Positions 1-8,444 of a stretch of 64,000 bases of DNA are shown here, piece by piece. The stretch lies in the NCBI RefSeq assembly GCF_023712105.1, contig NZ_JAMLJI010000004.1:393727-457726 (forward strand), in the 5' to 3' direction. Source of the stretch: Larsenimonas suaedae (lineage in GTDB: Bacteria; Pseudomonadota; Gammaproteobacteria; Pseudomonadales; Halomonadaceae). Every line of letters begins with the position of its first letter. The first letter of the stretch is position 1. The notes beneath the pieces were generated by a model. The model did not search any database, was not told the origin of the DNA, and saw only the letters and a list, made by a program, of their open reading frames with translations. The position numbers and the translations under genes were made by a program.

Positions 1-1339
1 GCTGATTCGCTACCCCGGTACGCTGCTTCTGATTTCCCACGACCGCGATTTTCTGGACGCGGTGTGCAACCACATTCTGCATTTCGACCATGGTGCGCTG
101 GTGCTCTACAAGGGCGGGTTCAGCCAGTTCGAGCGTACGCGGGCAGAAAAGATCGCCCAGCGCGAGGCCGAGCTTGCCAAGCAGCAGGCGCGCAAGGCCG
201 AAATCGAGGACTTCGTGCGTCGCTTTCGCGCCAAGGCCAGCAAGGCCCGTCAGGCGCAGAGTCGGCTCAAGATGCTCGAGCGAATGGAAGACATCGCAGC
301 CACCCGGGTCGATTCGCCGTTCCAGTTCGTAATGCCCTGCGCCGACAAGACCTCCCATCCGCTGCTGTCGATCGATCACGCCGCGCTCGGCTATCAGACG
401 CCGCTTCTGAGCGGGGTGCGTCTGACCATCGCGCCGGGCCAGCGCATCGGGCTGCTCGGCCCCAATGGTGCGGGCAAGTCGACGTTGATCAAGTCGATGA
501 CCGGCGATCTGCCGTTGCTTGCGGGGGAGCGGGTCGAAGGCGAGCACCTGGCGGTCGGTTATTTCGCCCAGCATCAGCTCGAGGCGCTTGATACCAAGGC
601 CAGCGGCTTCATGCACATTCAACGCCGCTCACCGAAGGCCAGCGAGCAGGAGATTCGAAACTTCCTCGGTGGCTTCGGGTTTCAGGGCGATGCGGTGTTC
701 GAGACCATCGAGCGCTTTTCCGGTGGGGAAAAGGCCCGGCTGGCACTTGCGCTGATCGCGTGGGAAAAGCCGAACCTCCTGCTGCTCGATGAGCCGACCA
801 ACCACCTGGATCTGGACATGCGCGAGGCGCTGACCGAAGCCCTGATGGCGTTCGAGGGCGCGGTGCTGGTGGTCTCGCACGATCGACACCTGCTGAACGC
901 GACTGTCGATACGTTCTGGTGCGTGGCCGATGGCCGCGTAAGCGCCTTCGATGGTGATCTCGACGACTATCGCCAGTGGCTCAAGTCCCGCGAACAGGCC
1001 GCAAACGCGCCGGCCGCCTCGGAGGGCGCCAGTGCCACTCAGGACAAGAAAGCGACCCGCAAGGCCGCCGCCGAGCGCCGTGAACAGATGCGTCCACTCA
1101 AAAATCGCCGGGATGCGGCCGAAAAGGCGATGACAAAACATCAGGACGCGCTGACCGAGGTCGAAACCGCGCTGGGGGATGACACGCTTTATGCCGACAC
1201 GGCGCGCAAGGACGAGCTGAACACGCTGCTTCGACGTCAGGGTGAACTCAAGCAGCAGCTCGATGATGCCGAACAGGCGTGGCTCGAGGCCGAAGAGGCG
1301 CTCGAAGCGTTCGAACAGGCGCTCGACAGCGCCCAGTGA
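1..1339 (+). CDS. yheS: ABC-F family ATPase, YheS type (5' truncated by window)
   Basis: The reading frame is open from base 2, so the N-terminal nucleotide-binding domain lies mostly outside the window; its end shows as the LLISHDRDFLD switch region. Next come the interdomain linker with its RFRAKASKARQAQSR stretch, a complete second ATPase domain with Walker A (GPNGAGKST), signature (FSGGEKARL), Walker B (LLLLDEPTNHLD) and H-switch (VVSHDRHLL), and a charged coiled-coil tail rich in Ala, Glu and Lys. Two ABC cassettes without membrane segments define ABC-F proteins, which act on ribosomes. The linker and tail match what I recall of E. coli YheS better than Uup or EttA. The exact ribosomal role of YheS is not well settled. 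A short gap follows to the lipoprotein gene. Confidence 0.9.
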   Translation, partial: LIRYPGTLLLISHDRDFLDAVCNHILHFDHGALVLYKGGFSQFERTRAEKIAQREAELAKQQARKAEIEDFVRRFRAKASKARQAQSRLKMLERMEDIAATRVDSPFQFVMPCADKTSHPLLSIDHAALGYQTPLLSGVRLTIAPGQRIGLLGPNGAGKSTLIKSMTGDLPLLAGERVEGEHLAVGYFAQHQLEALDTKASGFMHIQRRSPKASEQEIRNFLGGFGFQGDAVFETIERFSGGEKARLALALIAWEKPNLLLLDEPTNHLDLDMREALTEALMAFEGAVLVVSHDRHLLNATVDTFWCVADGRVSAFDGDLDDYRQWLKSREQAANAPAASEGASATQDKKATRKAAAERREQMRPLKNRRDAAEKAMTKHQDALTEVETALGDDTLYADTARKDELNTLLRRQGELKQQLDDAEQAWLEAEEALEAFEQALDSAQ

Positions 1340-1355
1340 TTACGAGGATAGACTC

Positions 1356-1637
1356 ATGAAACGACACTGCCGCAGTTCCCTTGCCGTCATCGCGCTGGCG
1401 GCATTGACGCTTGTCGGCGTCAGCGGCTGCATGGAAAGCCAGCTCAGCATGACCAACTACGATCAGCTCAAGACCGGCATGAGCCGAGGCGATGTCGAGG
1501 CCGTGCTCGGCAAGGCCAGTGAGTGCAGCGGGGCGGTCGGGGTGGCCAACTGCCGCTGGGGCGATGATCGGCGCTTCATTCAGGCGCAGTTTGTCGGCGG
1601 TCACGCCGTCTCGTATCAGTATCAGGGGCTCGAATAG
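1356..1637 (+). CDS. Small lipoprotein with BamE/DUF3862-like fold
   Basis: This codes for 93 residues. The N-terminus is a lipoprotein signal: basic MKRH, a hydrophobic stretch and the lipobox LVGVSGC, which puts the lipid-modified Cys near residue 23. The mature part contains NYDQLKTGMSRGDVEAVLG, the motif of SmpA/OmlA/BamE-like small outer-membrane or periplasmic proteins (DUF3862 group), followed by a short beta-rich tail with two more cysteines that could form a disulfide. The start ATG has GAGGA upstream at a good distance and lies 16 bases after the ABC-F stop, so the two may be co-transcribed. The precise function is unknown. This is not BamE itself, since the context is wrong. Confidence 0.75.
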   Translation: MKRHCRSSLAVIALAALTLVGVSGCMESQLSMTNYDQLKTGMSRGDVEAVLGKASECSGAVGVANCRWGDDRRFIQAQFVGGHAVSYQYQGLE

Positions 1638-1762
1638 GCAGGGGCCCGGGAGGGGTTTATCTGCCGCGGGCATGAGTGGCGGTGACGCAAGGCAGTGAAA
1701 AGAGGCGGCGACGATAAGTGGCCCTCTTGTCATGGGATCGCTTTTGCCGGTGAGGCTTACCC

Positions 1763-1785
1763 GAGGCGCCGTGAGGCGCCTCACG
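1763..1785. terminator. Strong GC-rich hairpin in a convergent gap
   Basis: GAGGCGCC (1763-1770), a GTGA loop and GGCGCCTC (1775-1782) form an 8-bp perfect stem. An overlapping perfect 16-bp palindrome lies at 1770-1785. It sits between the convergent lipoprotein and 3-hydroxybutyrate dehydrogenase genes, where a bidirectional terminator is expected. Neither strand has a T-run after it, so it may instead protect 3' ends or need Rho. The rest of 1638-1807 holds nothing else I recognise. Confidence 0.4.
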
Positions 1786-1807
1786 CGTTCAAGGCGTCGT
1801 GTCCCCT

Positions 1808-2611
1808 TTACTGCATGTACCAGCCGTGGCTGACCATGATCGATTGGCCGGTCAGCGCAGTCGATGGGAAAGTCACCAGATACAGCGCGGTTTCGGCCAC
1901 GTCTTCCACCGTGGTGAAGGTTTGGTCCACGGTCTCTTTCAAAAAGACCTTCTCGACCACTTCCTCCTCGGTCATGTTGTGCTCCCGGGCTTGATCCGGA
2001 ATCTGCTTTTCCACCAGCGGCGTCTTTACATATCCCGGACAGATCACGTTCGAGCGAATGCCGTACTGGGCGCCTTCCTTGGCCATGGTGCGGCACAGCC
2101 CGAGCAGACCGTGCTTGGCGGTCACGTAGGGCGATTTCATGGCCGAGGCCTCGTGCGAGTGGGCCGAACCCATGTAAATGAGGCAGCCGCCGTCATCCTG
2201 TTTCATCATCTGGCGGAATGCGGCGCGGGTGCAGAGGAAACTGCCGTCGAGCTGAATGTCGGTGACCTTTTTCCAGTTTTCAAACGAAAGCTTGTGGATC
2301 GGCTCGACGTGCTGTGAGCCTGCGTTGGCGATCATGACGTCGATCCGCCCGAACGTGGCCACGGTCTCGGCAAAGGCGCTGTCGACCTGCTCTTCATCGG
2401 TCACGTTGGCGGCCACGCCCATGGCGCTGCCGCCCTTGCGCTCGATCTCTTCGGCGACCTGGGTCGCGGCGTCCTTGTCCATATCCAGAATCACCACCTT
2501 GGCGCCCTGTTCGGCAAAGAGCAGCGCGATCTGTTTGCCGATGCCGCTGGCGGCGCCTGTGATCACGGCGACCTTGCCGTTGAGACGATCCTGCGCGGGA
2601 TGAGTTGCCAT
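1808..2611 (-). CDS. bdhA: 3-hydroxybutyrate dehydrogenase (SDR family)
   Basis: This NAD-dependent enzyme interconverts (R)-3-hydroxybutyrate and acetoacetate, the cytoplasmic step that lets PHB-derived hydroxybutyrate enter central metabolism. The 267-residue protein is a classical short-chain dehydrogenase: TGAASGIG at 18-25, NAG at 96-98, and catalytic Ser149, Tyr162 and Lys166 (YVTAK). The C-terminal HGWYMQ ending is near the form typical of bacterial BdhA. The start was set at MATHPAQDRL because GGAGG lies just upstream; a longer frame exists but would read through tandem repeats at 2624-2670. It follows the acetoacetate decarboxylase gene on the same strand, which uses the same ketone body. 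Confidence 0.92.
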   Translation of the reverse strand: MATHPAQDRLNGKVAVITGAASGIGKQIALLFAEQGAKVVILDMDKDAATQVAEEIERKGGSAMGVAANVTDEEQVDSAFAETVATFGRIDVMIANAGSQHVEPIHKLSFENWKKVTDIQLDGSFLCTRAAFRQMMKQDDGGCLIYMGSAHSHEASAMKSPYVTAKHGLLGLCRTMAKEGAQYGIRSNVICPGYVKTPLVEKQIPDQAREHNMTEEEVVEKVFLKETVDQTFTTVEDVAETALYLVTFPSTALTGQSIMVSHGWYMQ

Positions 2612-2623
2612 AAACTGCCTCCA

Positions 2624-2670
2624 TTGCATGTGACGTAGATTGCATGTGACGTAGATTGCATGTGACGTAG
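2624..2670. repeat. Three tandem copies of a 16-bp unit upstream of bdhA
   Basis: The unit TGCATGTGACGTAGAT occurs twice in full (2625-2640, 2641-2656) and a third time lacking its last two bases (2657-2670). The copies are identical. They lie 13 bases upstream of the bdhA start, in the adc-bdhA intergenic region. They could be operator iterons, an mRNA spacer or a recent slippage duplication. I do not recognise a known binding site. Confidence 0.9.
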
Positions 2671-2717
2671 CGAGTGAGTGACGCACTGGCCCACAGCGGG
2701 CCATCGAGCCCTTCAGT

Positions 2718-3458
2718 CTAGGTTAGATAATCGTGAACTACGCGCCCGAGCGGCAGCGTGAGGTCGGTCAGGATGTGCTGGGTACTGACGATGTCCCGCA
2801 CAGGCAGATCGGCCACGGGCGCGAACACATGCTCAAAGAGCTGGAGCCGGCCGGGCCCCTGCCAGGCGCCCTTGACGGCCAGGTTGTCGAGTCCGACCTC
2901 GACCAGCTCCGCGATGCGGGGGGAGCCGTCGACGTCCGGGATCAGTTTGTAAAGGAGCGTCGGGGTCTCGAGCATGGCCGTGCGAACATGCTCGGAATCG
3001 AGTGTCTCGTGTTTGTAGCCCATGGTGGCGTGGGCGATGGGCAAGCCGCTGTAGTGAAGGGTGCCGACCAGTGTTTCATGGTGCACCTCGAGTCGGGGCT
3101 GGCCGAGCTTCTTGGGAAAGCCCCAGAGTTCACGCCCGCCGGCAATCGGGGCGTGATCGTCCAGGTACATGGCCCGCTGATAGCCATAGGCCTTGTTGTT
3201 CAGCGTGCAGGGAATGACCTGGCCGGATTCGACGTACTTACCGAAGCCGGTGGAATCCGGCATGTTGATGAACTCGAACTTGACCAGTGGCTCATCGAAT
3301 TCGAGCGGCTCTGGCAGTACGCGCCGGAGCGCTTCCGGGTCGGTTCGATAGACGATGTTCAGGAATTCCCGGTTCTTGAAGTGGTAGGGGCCGGGCGGGT
3401 AGGACGGGCAATCCCAGGGCATGGCATGGCTGTGTGCCGGCAGCGTCGAATGCGTCAT
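2718..3458 (-). CDS. adc: Acetoacetate decarboxylase
   Basis: Decarboxylates acetoacetate to acetone and CO2 through a Schiff base on lysine. The 246-residue protein carries [12 protein letters not shown], placing the catalytic Lys pair at 116-117, almost the same positions as in the clostridial enzyme, and is close to the usual family length. I chose the start [10 protein letters not shown] because GGAG sits 6 bases before it; the upstream in-frame ATG at 3488 has no Shine-Dalgarno sequence. It lies between a patatin gene and bdhA on the same strand, so acetoacetate from hydroxybutyrate oxidation may be drained here. Some family members are not true decarboxylases, but the Lys-Lys motif supports this call. 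Confidence 0.88.
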   Translation of the reverse strand: MTHSTLPAHSHAMPWDCPSYPPGPYHFKNREFLNIVYRTDPEALRRVLPEPLEFDEPLVKFEFINMPDSTGFGKYVESGQVIPCTLNNKAYGYQRAMYLDDHAPIAGGRELWGFPKKLGQPRLEVHHETLVGTLHYSGLPIAHATMGYKHETLDSEHVRTAMLETPTLLYKLIPDVDGSPRIAELVEVGLDNLAVKGAWQGPGRLQLFEHVFAPVADLPVRDIVSTQHILTDLTLPLGRVVHDYLT

Positions 3459-3496
3459 GAAAGGCTCCGTTGGGGCGTCAGATTTCATTGAAGACG

Positions 3497-4633
3497 TTAG
3501 AGTTCGCGGGTCAGTTGGCCGTCCAATCCGCTTCGAAAGCTACAGACGTTGGCACCGATTTCATCGCTGATCGGGTCGCGCTGGGTCGGGCAGGTCACAA
3601 GCGCCTGACGCATATCGTCATAACCTGCCCGCCGGCGCGCCATGATGGTCGACCAGGAAAAGTCGATGTCCTTCTGCGCGGTCTCGCGCTCACGCGAGGG
3701 CGCGAGCAGCCGAACCAGGTTGATCGGGTGCTGATGGCCGAGCGCGATGAGCTGACTTAACTGCGAAGACCGCCGTACATCCTCTGGCAGGTGATGGCCA
3801 AGCGTTCGGATGGCGTTTTTCAAGCGGTGAATCTCGCGCAGAAAGTGGAAGTCCTCGCCGGCGCGCGTCGAATACTGAATGTCCTTTTCACGGTTCATGG
3901 CGTCCATGATGGTCTGAGGCGCAGGCCCTTCGGCGTTCCACAGGTCGATCACGTAGCAGTTCACGGCGCTTTCCTGCCCGGGCTGTTCCTCTTCGAGTAC
4001 GTAGTTGAGCGGCGTGTTGGAAAAAAGCCCACCATCCCAGTAAAGCTCGCCATCGACCTCAACCGGCGGAAAGCCGGGTGGAAGCGCGCCGCTTGCCATG
4101 ATGTGCCGAGCGCCCATTGCATGATGGTGGCTGTCGAAGTAGGTGATGTCGCCGCGGGTCACGCTGACGGCGCCGACGCTCAGGCGCGTGCCATCAGCGA
4201 TGTCCCGGGTGCCGAGCCGGTCGAACTCGATGAGCTCATTCAATGTGGCTTCAAGCGGCGTGGTGTCGTAGAAGCCGACGGGGCTGCCGGTCGGGGTGAA
4301 TAGGGGAATGTTCCAGAAGGGGCGCGGCTTGAAAAAGCCGGGAACGCCTTTCGACAGGGCCAGGTAGCGGGCGGCGCTGCTTTCAAGGTGCTCGAACGGC
4401 GCGCCGAGGTGGCCGTGGGGTTGAGCAACGCGGCGCCAGAATGTGTCCAGGCGCTCAAGGCTTCTATCTGGCGCACCGCCTGCGATCAAGGCACCGTTGA
4501 TGGCGCCGACCGAGGTGCCGACGACCCAGTCAATCGTGATGCCGCGCTCCTGAAGCGCCTCGAACACCCCGACCTGATAGGCGCCAAGCGCCCCTCCACC
4601 CTGCAGCACCAGAATATTCATGGGCCGTGACAT
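3497..4633 (-). CDS. Patatin-like phospholipase (RssA/DUF3734 type)
   Basis: This 378-residue acyl hydrolase uses a Ser-Asp dyad. The oxyanion motif GGGALG is at 12-17, the nucleophile motif GTSVG at 39-43 (Ser41), and the DGG containing the catalytic Asp is at 200-202. No signal peptide or membrane segment is visible, so it is probably cytoplasmic. The C-terminal third looks like the extra domain (DUF3734) found in a bacterial patatin subgroup. The start ATG is preceded by GGGGAG. It is the first gene of the adc-bdhA cluster. That position suggests, without proving, a role in releasing acyl or hydroxyacyl groups, for example from PHB or lipids, to feed the downstream enzymes. Confidence 0.88.
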   Translation of the reverse strand: MSRPMNILVLQGGGALGAYQVGVFEALQERGITIDWVVGTSVGAINGALIAGGAPDRSLERLDTFWRRVAQPHGHLGAPFEHLESSAARYLALSKGVPGFFKPRPFWNIPLFTPTGSPVGFYDTTPLEATLNELIEFDRLGTRDIADGTRLSVGAVSVTRGDITYFDSHHHAMGARHIMASGALPPGFPPVEVDGELYWDGGLFSNTPLNYVLEEEQPGQESAVNCYVIDLWNAEGPAPQTIMDAMNREKDIQYSTRAGEDFHFLREIHRLKNAIRTLGHHLPEDVRRSSQLSQLIALGHQHPINLVRLLAPSRERETAQKDIDFSWSTIMARRRAGYDDMRQALVTCPTQRDPISDEIGANVCSFRSGLDGQLTREL

Positions 4634-4703
4634 GCGCTACTCCCCTCGGCCGGCTCGGTGTCCGGCACGCTACGGTTGCGTCGATGTCTTCAACGTAGGC
4701 GGC

Positions 4704-4721
4704 GTTATGCTGCAGTGCAAC
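4704..4721. promoter_or_regulatory. Candidate operator upstream of the patatin-adc-bdhA cluster
   Basis: GTT-ATG-CTGCAG-TGC-AAC is an 18-bp dyad: GTT/AAC outer arms and a CTGCAG core, flanked by TGC-rich sequence. It lies about 70 bases before the patatin start in the dtd-patatin gap. PhaR, the PHB-responsive repressor studied in Paracoccus, is known to bind TGC/GCA-rich sites, so a PHA-linked regulator is a reasonable guess. No promoter boxes are convincing around it. Confidence 0.35.
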
Positions 4722-4739
4722 GTAAAGCTTCAATCAAGT

Positions 4740-5177
4740 TCAAGAGCTGAGCCAGAAGGTGACCGGGCCATCGTTGATGAGCGCGACTTTCATGTCGGCG
4801 CCGAACTGGCCAGTGGCGACCGGGTCGTGCTGCTCACGGGCCTGCTCGACGAGGTAATCGAAGCAGGACTTGCCGTGCTCGGGGGAGGCCGCGGCGGAAA
4901 ACCCGGGGCGGCGTCCCTTGCGGGTGTCGGCGACCAGGGTGAACTGAGAGACCAGCAGAAGGCCCCCGCCGTGATCGGCAAGACCCAGGTTCATCTTGCC
5001 GGCCTCGTCGGCGAAAATTCGATAGGTCAATAATCTGGAAAGAAGCTTGTCGGCGTCGGCCAGGGTGTCATCACGCTCGACGCCGATCAGGGCCAGAAGG
5101 CCGGCATCAATGTGTGCAATACAGGTGCCGTCGACGCGAACGGAGGCTTCGCTGACGCGCTGGATCAAGGCTTTCAT
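4740..5177 (-). CDS. dtd: D-aminoacyl-tRNA deacylase
   Basis: Removes D-amino acids (for example D-Tyr) and glycine mischarged on tRNA, acting as cytoplasmic translation proofreading. The 145-residue protein has the usual DTD length, the SQFTL motif near residues 78-82 and the cross-subunit loop NDGPVT near the C-terminus (about 136-141), both needed for the active site at the dimer interface. The start ATG begins the canonical MKALIQRV. The universal stress gene lies 24 bases upstream on the same strand, so the two are probably co-transcribed. Confidence 0.96.
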   Translation of the reverse strand: MKALIQRVSEASVRVDGTCIAHIDAGLLALIGVERDDTLADADKLLSRLLTYRIFADEAGKMNLGLADHGGGLLLVSQFTLVADTRKGRRPGFSAAASPEHGKSCFDYLVEQAREQHDPVATGQFGADMKVALINDGPVTFWLSS

Positions 5178-5201
5178 GGTTGGGCTCGCACGGGGTCGGG
5201 G

Positions 5202-6059
5202 TTACCAGGTTCGACACAGCATGATATCGCACTTGGTTTCCGACAAGAGCCGCTCGAGCAGGCTCCCGGCAGTCCGGCGGCCGATGCCGATGCGGCCGTG
5301 GCTTCCGAGCGCCAGCAGATCGGGTGGCTGCTCCCGAACTCGCTGGATCAGGATGTCGGTTGGGTCGCCCTGTTCGAGCACCAGTTCCAGATCCGGCACA
5401 TCGTCAATTTCTGCCATGAAGCGCTCGGTTTCGATGTCGAGCTGATGGCGAAGCTTGGTGCGCTCGGCGCTGCGCCATTTTGTATAGCCGGGATCACTTG
5501 CAAGCTCTCTCGAGGCCGGCATGTCCCACACGTGTAAAAGCGTCAGACGGATGTCTGGGAAGCGCATCAGCACTTCCTTGAGCGTATGGCGGGAGGCCAG
5601 CGAGAAGTCGATCGGGACCAGCACGTCCTGCCAGGTCCGCTTGGTGCTGTGGGAGATCGACATTACCGGGCACGGCGCGCGGCGCATCACGCGGGATACG
5701 GTCGTGCCGGTGACAAGGTCCTGCTGGTGGTGCTTGCGGTGCGCGCCGAGAATGGCGAGATCGGCCTTCTGCTCATAGACCTCGCGAATGATCTCGGCGT
5801 AGGGCGTGCCGGTAACGACCTGGATAAGCGTATTGGGTCGCGTGACGCCAAGCGATTCACAGGTGTCCATGATGTCGGACTCGATGGTGCGCGTGACGGC
5901 CTTTTCAAGCTCCTTGAGCGCGCTCGCGGGCAGATAGGGGTCGAGCACGTGCAGGATATCAAGCCGCGCATTGTGCTCGTTGGCAAGCAATACCGCCCGC
6001 GCCATGGCGGCACGGCACTCGCTTGAAAGATCCGTTGCCAACAGCAGTGTCTGGGTCAT
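5202..6059 (-). CDS. Universal stress protein with two UspA domains
   Basis: The 285-residue protein is a tandem of two UspA folds, roughly residues 1-145 and 150-285. The second domain keeps the full nucleotide-binding signature G-2x-G-9x-G-S (GSHGRIGIGRRTAGS). In the first domain the second glycine is replaced (GAHRKHHQQDLVTGT), so only one domain may bind ATP well. Such proteins are soluble and are induced in stasis or stress. The start MTQTLLLATD is preceded by GGAGG 7 bases away; the longer upstream frame lacks such a signal. It is likely transcribed with dtd from a promoter at about 6100-6127. Confidence 0.9.
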   Translation of the reverse strand: MTQTLLLATDLSSECRAAMARAVLLANEHNARLDILHVLDPYLPASALKELEKAVTRTIESDIMDTCESLGVTRPNTLIQVVTGTPYAEIIREVYEQKADLAILGAHRKHHQQDLVTGTTVSRVMRRAPCPVMSISHSTKRTWQDVLVPIDFSLASRHTLKEVLMRFPDIRLTLLHVWDMPASRELASDPGYTKWRSAERTKLRHQLDIETERFMAEIDDVPDLELVLEQGDPTDILIQRVREQPPDLLALGSHGRIGIGRRTAGSLLERLLSETKCDIMLCRTW

Positions 6060-6099
6060 GACGCGCCTCCGTGACGTCAGCGAGTGAGCGGATGCCAAC

Positions 6100-6127
6100 A
6101 GTATGGCTTGCCGAGATGAATATTCAA
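6100..6127 (-). promoter_or_regulatory. Candidate sigma-70 promoter for usp-dtd
   Basis: Read on the minus strand: TTGAAT (6127-6122), a 16-base spacer and CATACT (6105-6100), 41 bases before the usp start. Both boxes match four of six consensus bases, so this is a moderate candidate only. Confidence 0.35.
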
Positions 6128-6173
6128 TGTCGGTGCCCGTGTCTGTCCTTGTCTACGTCGCATTTACCGCCAA

Positions 6174-6974
6174 CTACCACCAACGATGAAAATGATGCAC
6201 CGGGCCTTGCCCGTGGCCGACGCCGAGCCGGTCGGCCTGCTCAAGCGCGCCGGTCATGTAGGACTTGGCATCGAGGATGGCGTCTTCCATCGAGTCGCGT
6301 TGTGGCAGCAAGGTTGCGATGGCTGAAGAAAGGGTGCAGCCGGTGCCGTGAAGATGACGTGTCTCGATGCGCGGTGCCTCGAGCCAGCGAGTGTGCTCGG
6401 CGCCGATCAGAAGGTCGTTGCACTCAGGCCCTTCGAGAAAGCCGCCCTTGAGCAGCACCTGCCTGGCACCCAGGTCTCTCAGCGCCGATGCCATGTCCAG
6501 CATGGCGGACTCGCTTTGAGGCGTGTCGATGCCAAGCAGTTCGGCCGCCTCGGGCAGGTTTGGCGTCGCGACATCGGCAAGCGGCATCAAAAGCGTCCTG
6601 ACCGCGTCCACGGCGGCGTCATCGACCAGTCTGTCCCCGCTTTTTGCAACCATCACCGGGTCGAGCACGACCCATTTCGGCGCGTAGGTTTCGATCTGAT
6701 GCTTGATCAGTTCGGCCGTGGCGCGATCCGCGACCATGCCGATCTTGACCGCGTCGATGGCCACGTCGTCAAAAATGGCCTTTAACTGGGATTCGAGCAC
6801 CTCAAGCGGCAGCGGGTAGACACTACGAACGCCGCAGGTGTTTTGCGAGACTACCGCGGTGATGGCGCTGGTTCCGTAGCCGCCGAGCGCCGAAAAGGTC
6901 TTGAGGTCGGCGTGCATGCCAGCGCCGCCGCTCGGGTCGGTGCCGGCAATGGAGAGAAGGCGGGGAATCGGCAA
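6174..6974 (-). CDS. thiD: Hydroxymethylpyrimidine/phosphomethylpyrimidine kinase
   Basis: Phosphorylates HMP and HMP-phosphate to HMP-diphosphate, the pyrimidine half of thiamine. The 266-residue ribokinase-fold protein has the N-terminal AGTDPSGGAGMHADLKTF substrate motif, the LDPVMVAKSG segment and the C-terminal anion-hole motif HGTGCTLSSAIA. Length is normal. The start codon is TTG at 6974-6972 with AAGGA upstream; there is no better ATG. No thiamine riboswitch (THI-box) is evident upstream, and no other thi gene is adjacent. Confidence 0.95.
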   Translation of the reverse strand: MPIPRLLSIAGTDPSGGAGMHADLKTFSALGGYGTSAITAVVSQNTCGVRSVYPLPLEVLESQLKAIFDDVAIDAVKIGMVADRATAELIKHQIETYAPKWVVLDPVMVAKSGDRLVDDAAVDAVRTLLMPLADVATPNLPEAAELLGIDTPQSESAMLDMASALRDLGARQVLLKGGFLEGPECNDLLIGAEHTRWLEAPRIETRHLHGTGCTLSSAIATLLPQRDSMEDAILDAKSYMTGALEQADRLGVGHGQGPVHHFHRWW

Positions 6975-7330
6975 GGGAAATTCCTTCTGTGACGTCGATG
7001 AATAGTGAGCCGTGGGTCGGCGATGGGCTAAAAGATACGCTCAGTCAAACACAGGCGAAGTGAAAAAATTGCCTATCCGTAAAACCTGATAGAAATCAAG
7101 ACTACTGTCGTTTAACATGATGTAGCTACACTATATTTTAAGATCTAAGTAAGCCTTCAGGATGACTGAAAAGTTTGGCGAGACGTGCCATTCGTCGTCT
7201 ACCCTGAGAGGCACAAAAGCGCTCACTCACGTCATGACCATCCTATAAAGAGCGCTTCGAATACCTTGACTAGCCCGATCGGCTCATCTTTTTGAGCCTA
7301 GATACTACTTATCGATGAGCGAGATATAGC
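6975..7330. promoter_or_regulatory. 356-base divergent leader between thiD and nuoA
   Basis: This AT-richer gap must contain the nuo operon promoter. I see an 8-bp inverted repeat AAGCGCTC (7217-7224) / GAGCGCTT (7250-7257) enclosing a TATAAA at 7244-7249, and a perfect 6-bp hairpin GGCTCA-TCTTTT-TGAGCC at 7281-7298, 33 bases before the nuoA start. TTGACT at 7266 has no matching -10 box. No regulator site (for example ArcA or NarL) can be assigned with confidence. No ORF of note lies here. Confidence 0.5.
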
Positions 7331-7729
7331 ATGGAGCAGATCGCACAGCATTGGTCCGTCGCCATTTTCGTAATGGCCGTCTTTGGGCTCTGCGCGTTCA
7401 TGATTGGGGTAGCCAGCCTCCTGGGCGGACGCGCCTGGGGGCATCAGAAAAACACACCGTTTGAATCCGGCATCGTGCCGGTGGGAAGCGCGCATCAGCG
7501 CTTTTCCGTCAAATTCTACATGGTCGCGATGCTGTTCGTGATCTTTGACGTCGAAGCCCTTTTTCTCTTCGCCTGGGCGGTTTCCATTCGTGAGAGCGGA
7601 TGGGTCGGCTTTGTCGAGGCATTCATTTTCATCGTTGTGTTATTGGCCGGTCTGATCTACCTGACTCGTGTGGGCGCGCTCGATTGGGCACCCATCAAAC
7701 GTTCCAAGGAGATCAAGACCTCATCCTGA
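7331..7729 (+). CDS. nuoA: NADH-quinone oxidoreductase subunit A
   Basis: Membrane subunit of complex I near the quinone site. The 132 residues form three transmembrane helices (about 8-32, 64-86, 92-112). The conserved loop [19 protein letters not shown] between helices 1 and 2 and [12 protein letters not shown] in helix 2 are diagnostic. It is slightly shorter than the E. coli protein at the N-terminus. First gene of a complete fourteen-subunit (thirteen-gene) nuo operon that runs to nuoN without an internal terminator. Confidence 0.97.
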   Translation: MEQIAQHWSVAIFVMAVFGLCAFMIGVASLLGGRAWGHQKNTPFESGIVPVGSAHQRFSVKFYMVAMLFVIFDVEALFLFAWAVSIRESGWVGFVEAFIFIVVLLAGLIYLTRVGALDWAPIKRSKEIKTSS

Positions 7730-7738
7730 GGTTTCTCC

Positions 7739-8416
7739 ATGCAATATAAGCTCACGCGCATTGACCCCAATGCGCCCGAGACAAGCCAGTACCCCGCCGG
7801 CGAGCGCCGCACCGTCGACGACCCCATGAAGCAGCAGGTGCACAAGAACGTGTTCATGGGCAAGCTCGAAGACGTCATGAACAATGCCGTGAACTGGGGG
7901 CGCAAGAACTCGCTCTGGCCCTACAATTTCGGCCTGTCCTGCTGCTATGTGGAAATGACCACCGCGTTTACCGCGCCTCATGACGTGGCCCGTTTCGGCG
8001 CCGAGGTCATCCGTGCTTCCCCGCGTCAGGCGGATTTCATGGTCATTGCCGGCACCTGCTTCATCAAGATGGCTCCGGTCATCCAGCAGCTTTACGACCA
8101 GATGCTGGAGCCCAAGTGGGTTATCTCCATGGGGTCGTGTGCCAATTCGGGCGGCATGTACGACATCTATTCGGTCGTGCAGGGGGTCGATAAGTTCCTG
8201 CCGGTGGATGTGTACATTCCAGGCTGCCCGCCCCGGCCCGAAGCGTTCCTTCAGGGCCTGCAGCTGCTTCAGGACTCGATTCAGGAAGAGCGACGTCCTT
8301 TGTCATGGGTCGTGGGCGACCAGGGCGTCTATCGCGCCGAAATGCCCTCGCAGCGCGAAAAGAACCGCTCGGAACGCATTGCCGTCAAAGAGCTGCGCAC
8401 CCCTGACCAGATCTAA
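7739..8416 (+). CDS. nuoB: NADH-quinone oxidoreductase subunit B
   Basis: Peripheral-arm subunit that carries iron-sulfur cluster N2, the last electron donor to quinone. The ligands are visible as the tandem Cys pair in LSCCYVE, GSCAN and PGCPPRPE, the usual four-Cys set. The 225-residue length fits the enterobacterial and pseudomonad form. It starts 9 bases after nuoA. Confidence 0.98.
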   Translation: MQYKLTRIDPNAPETSQYPAGERRTVDDPMKQQVHKNVFMGKLEDVMNNAVNWGRKNSLWPYNFGLSCCYVEMTTAFTAPHDVARFGAEVIRASPRQADFMVIAGTCFIKMAPVIQQLYDQMLEPKWVISMGSCANSGGMYDIYSVVQGVDKFLPVDVYIPGCPPRPEAFLQGLQLLQDSIQEERRPLSWVVGDQGVYRAEMPSQREKNRSERIAVKELRTPDQI

Positions 8417-8444
8417 CAACCGCCTTTGAGCAAACGGATTGCCC

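Noticed and set aside
5202..6059. Usp tandem as a gene fusion unique to this genome
   Set aside because: Two-domain universal stress proteins are common in proteobacteria.
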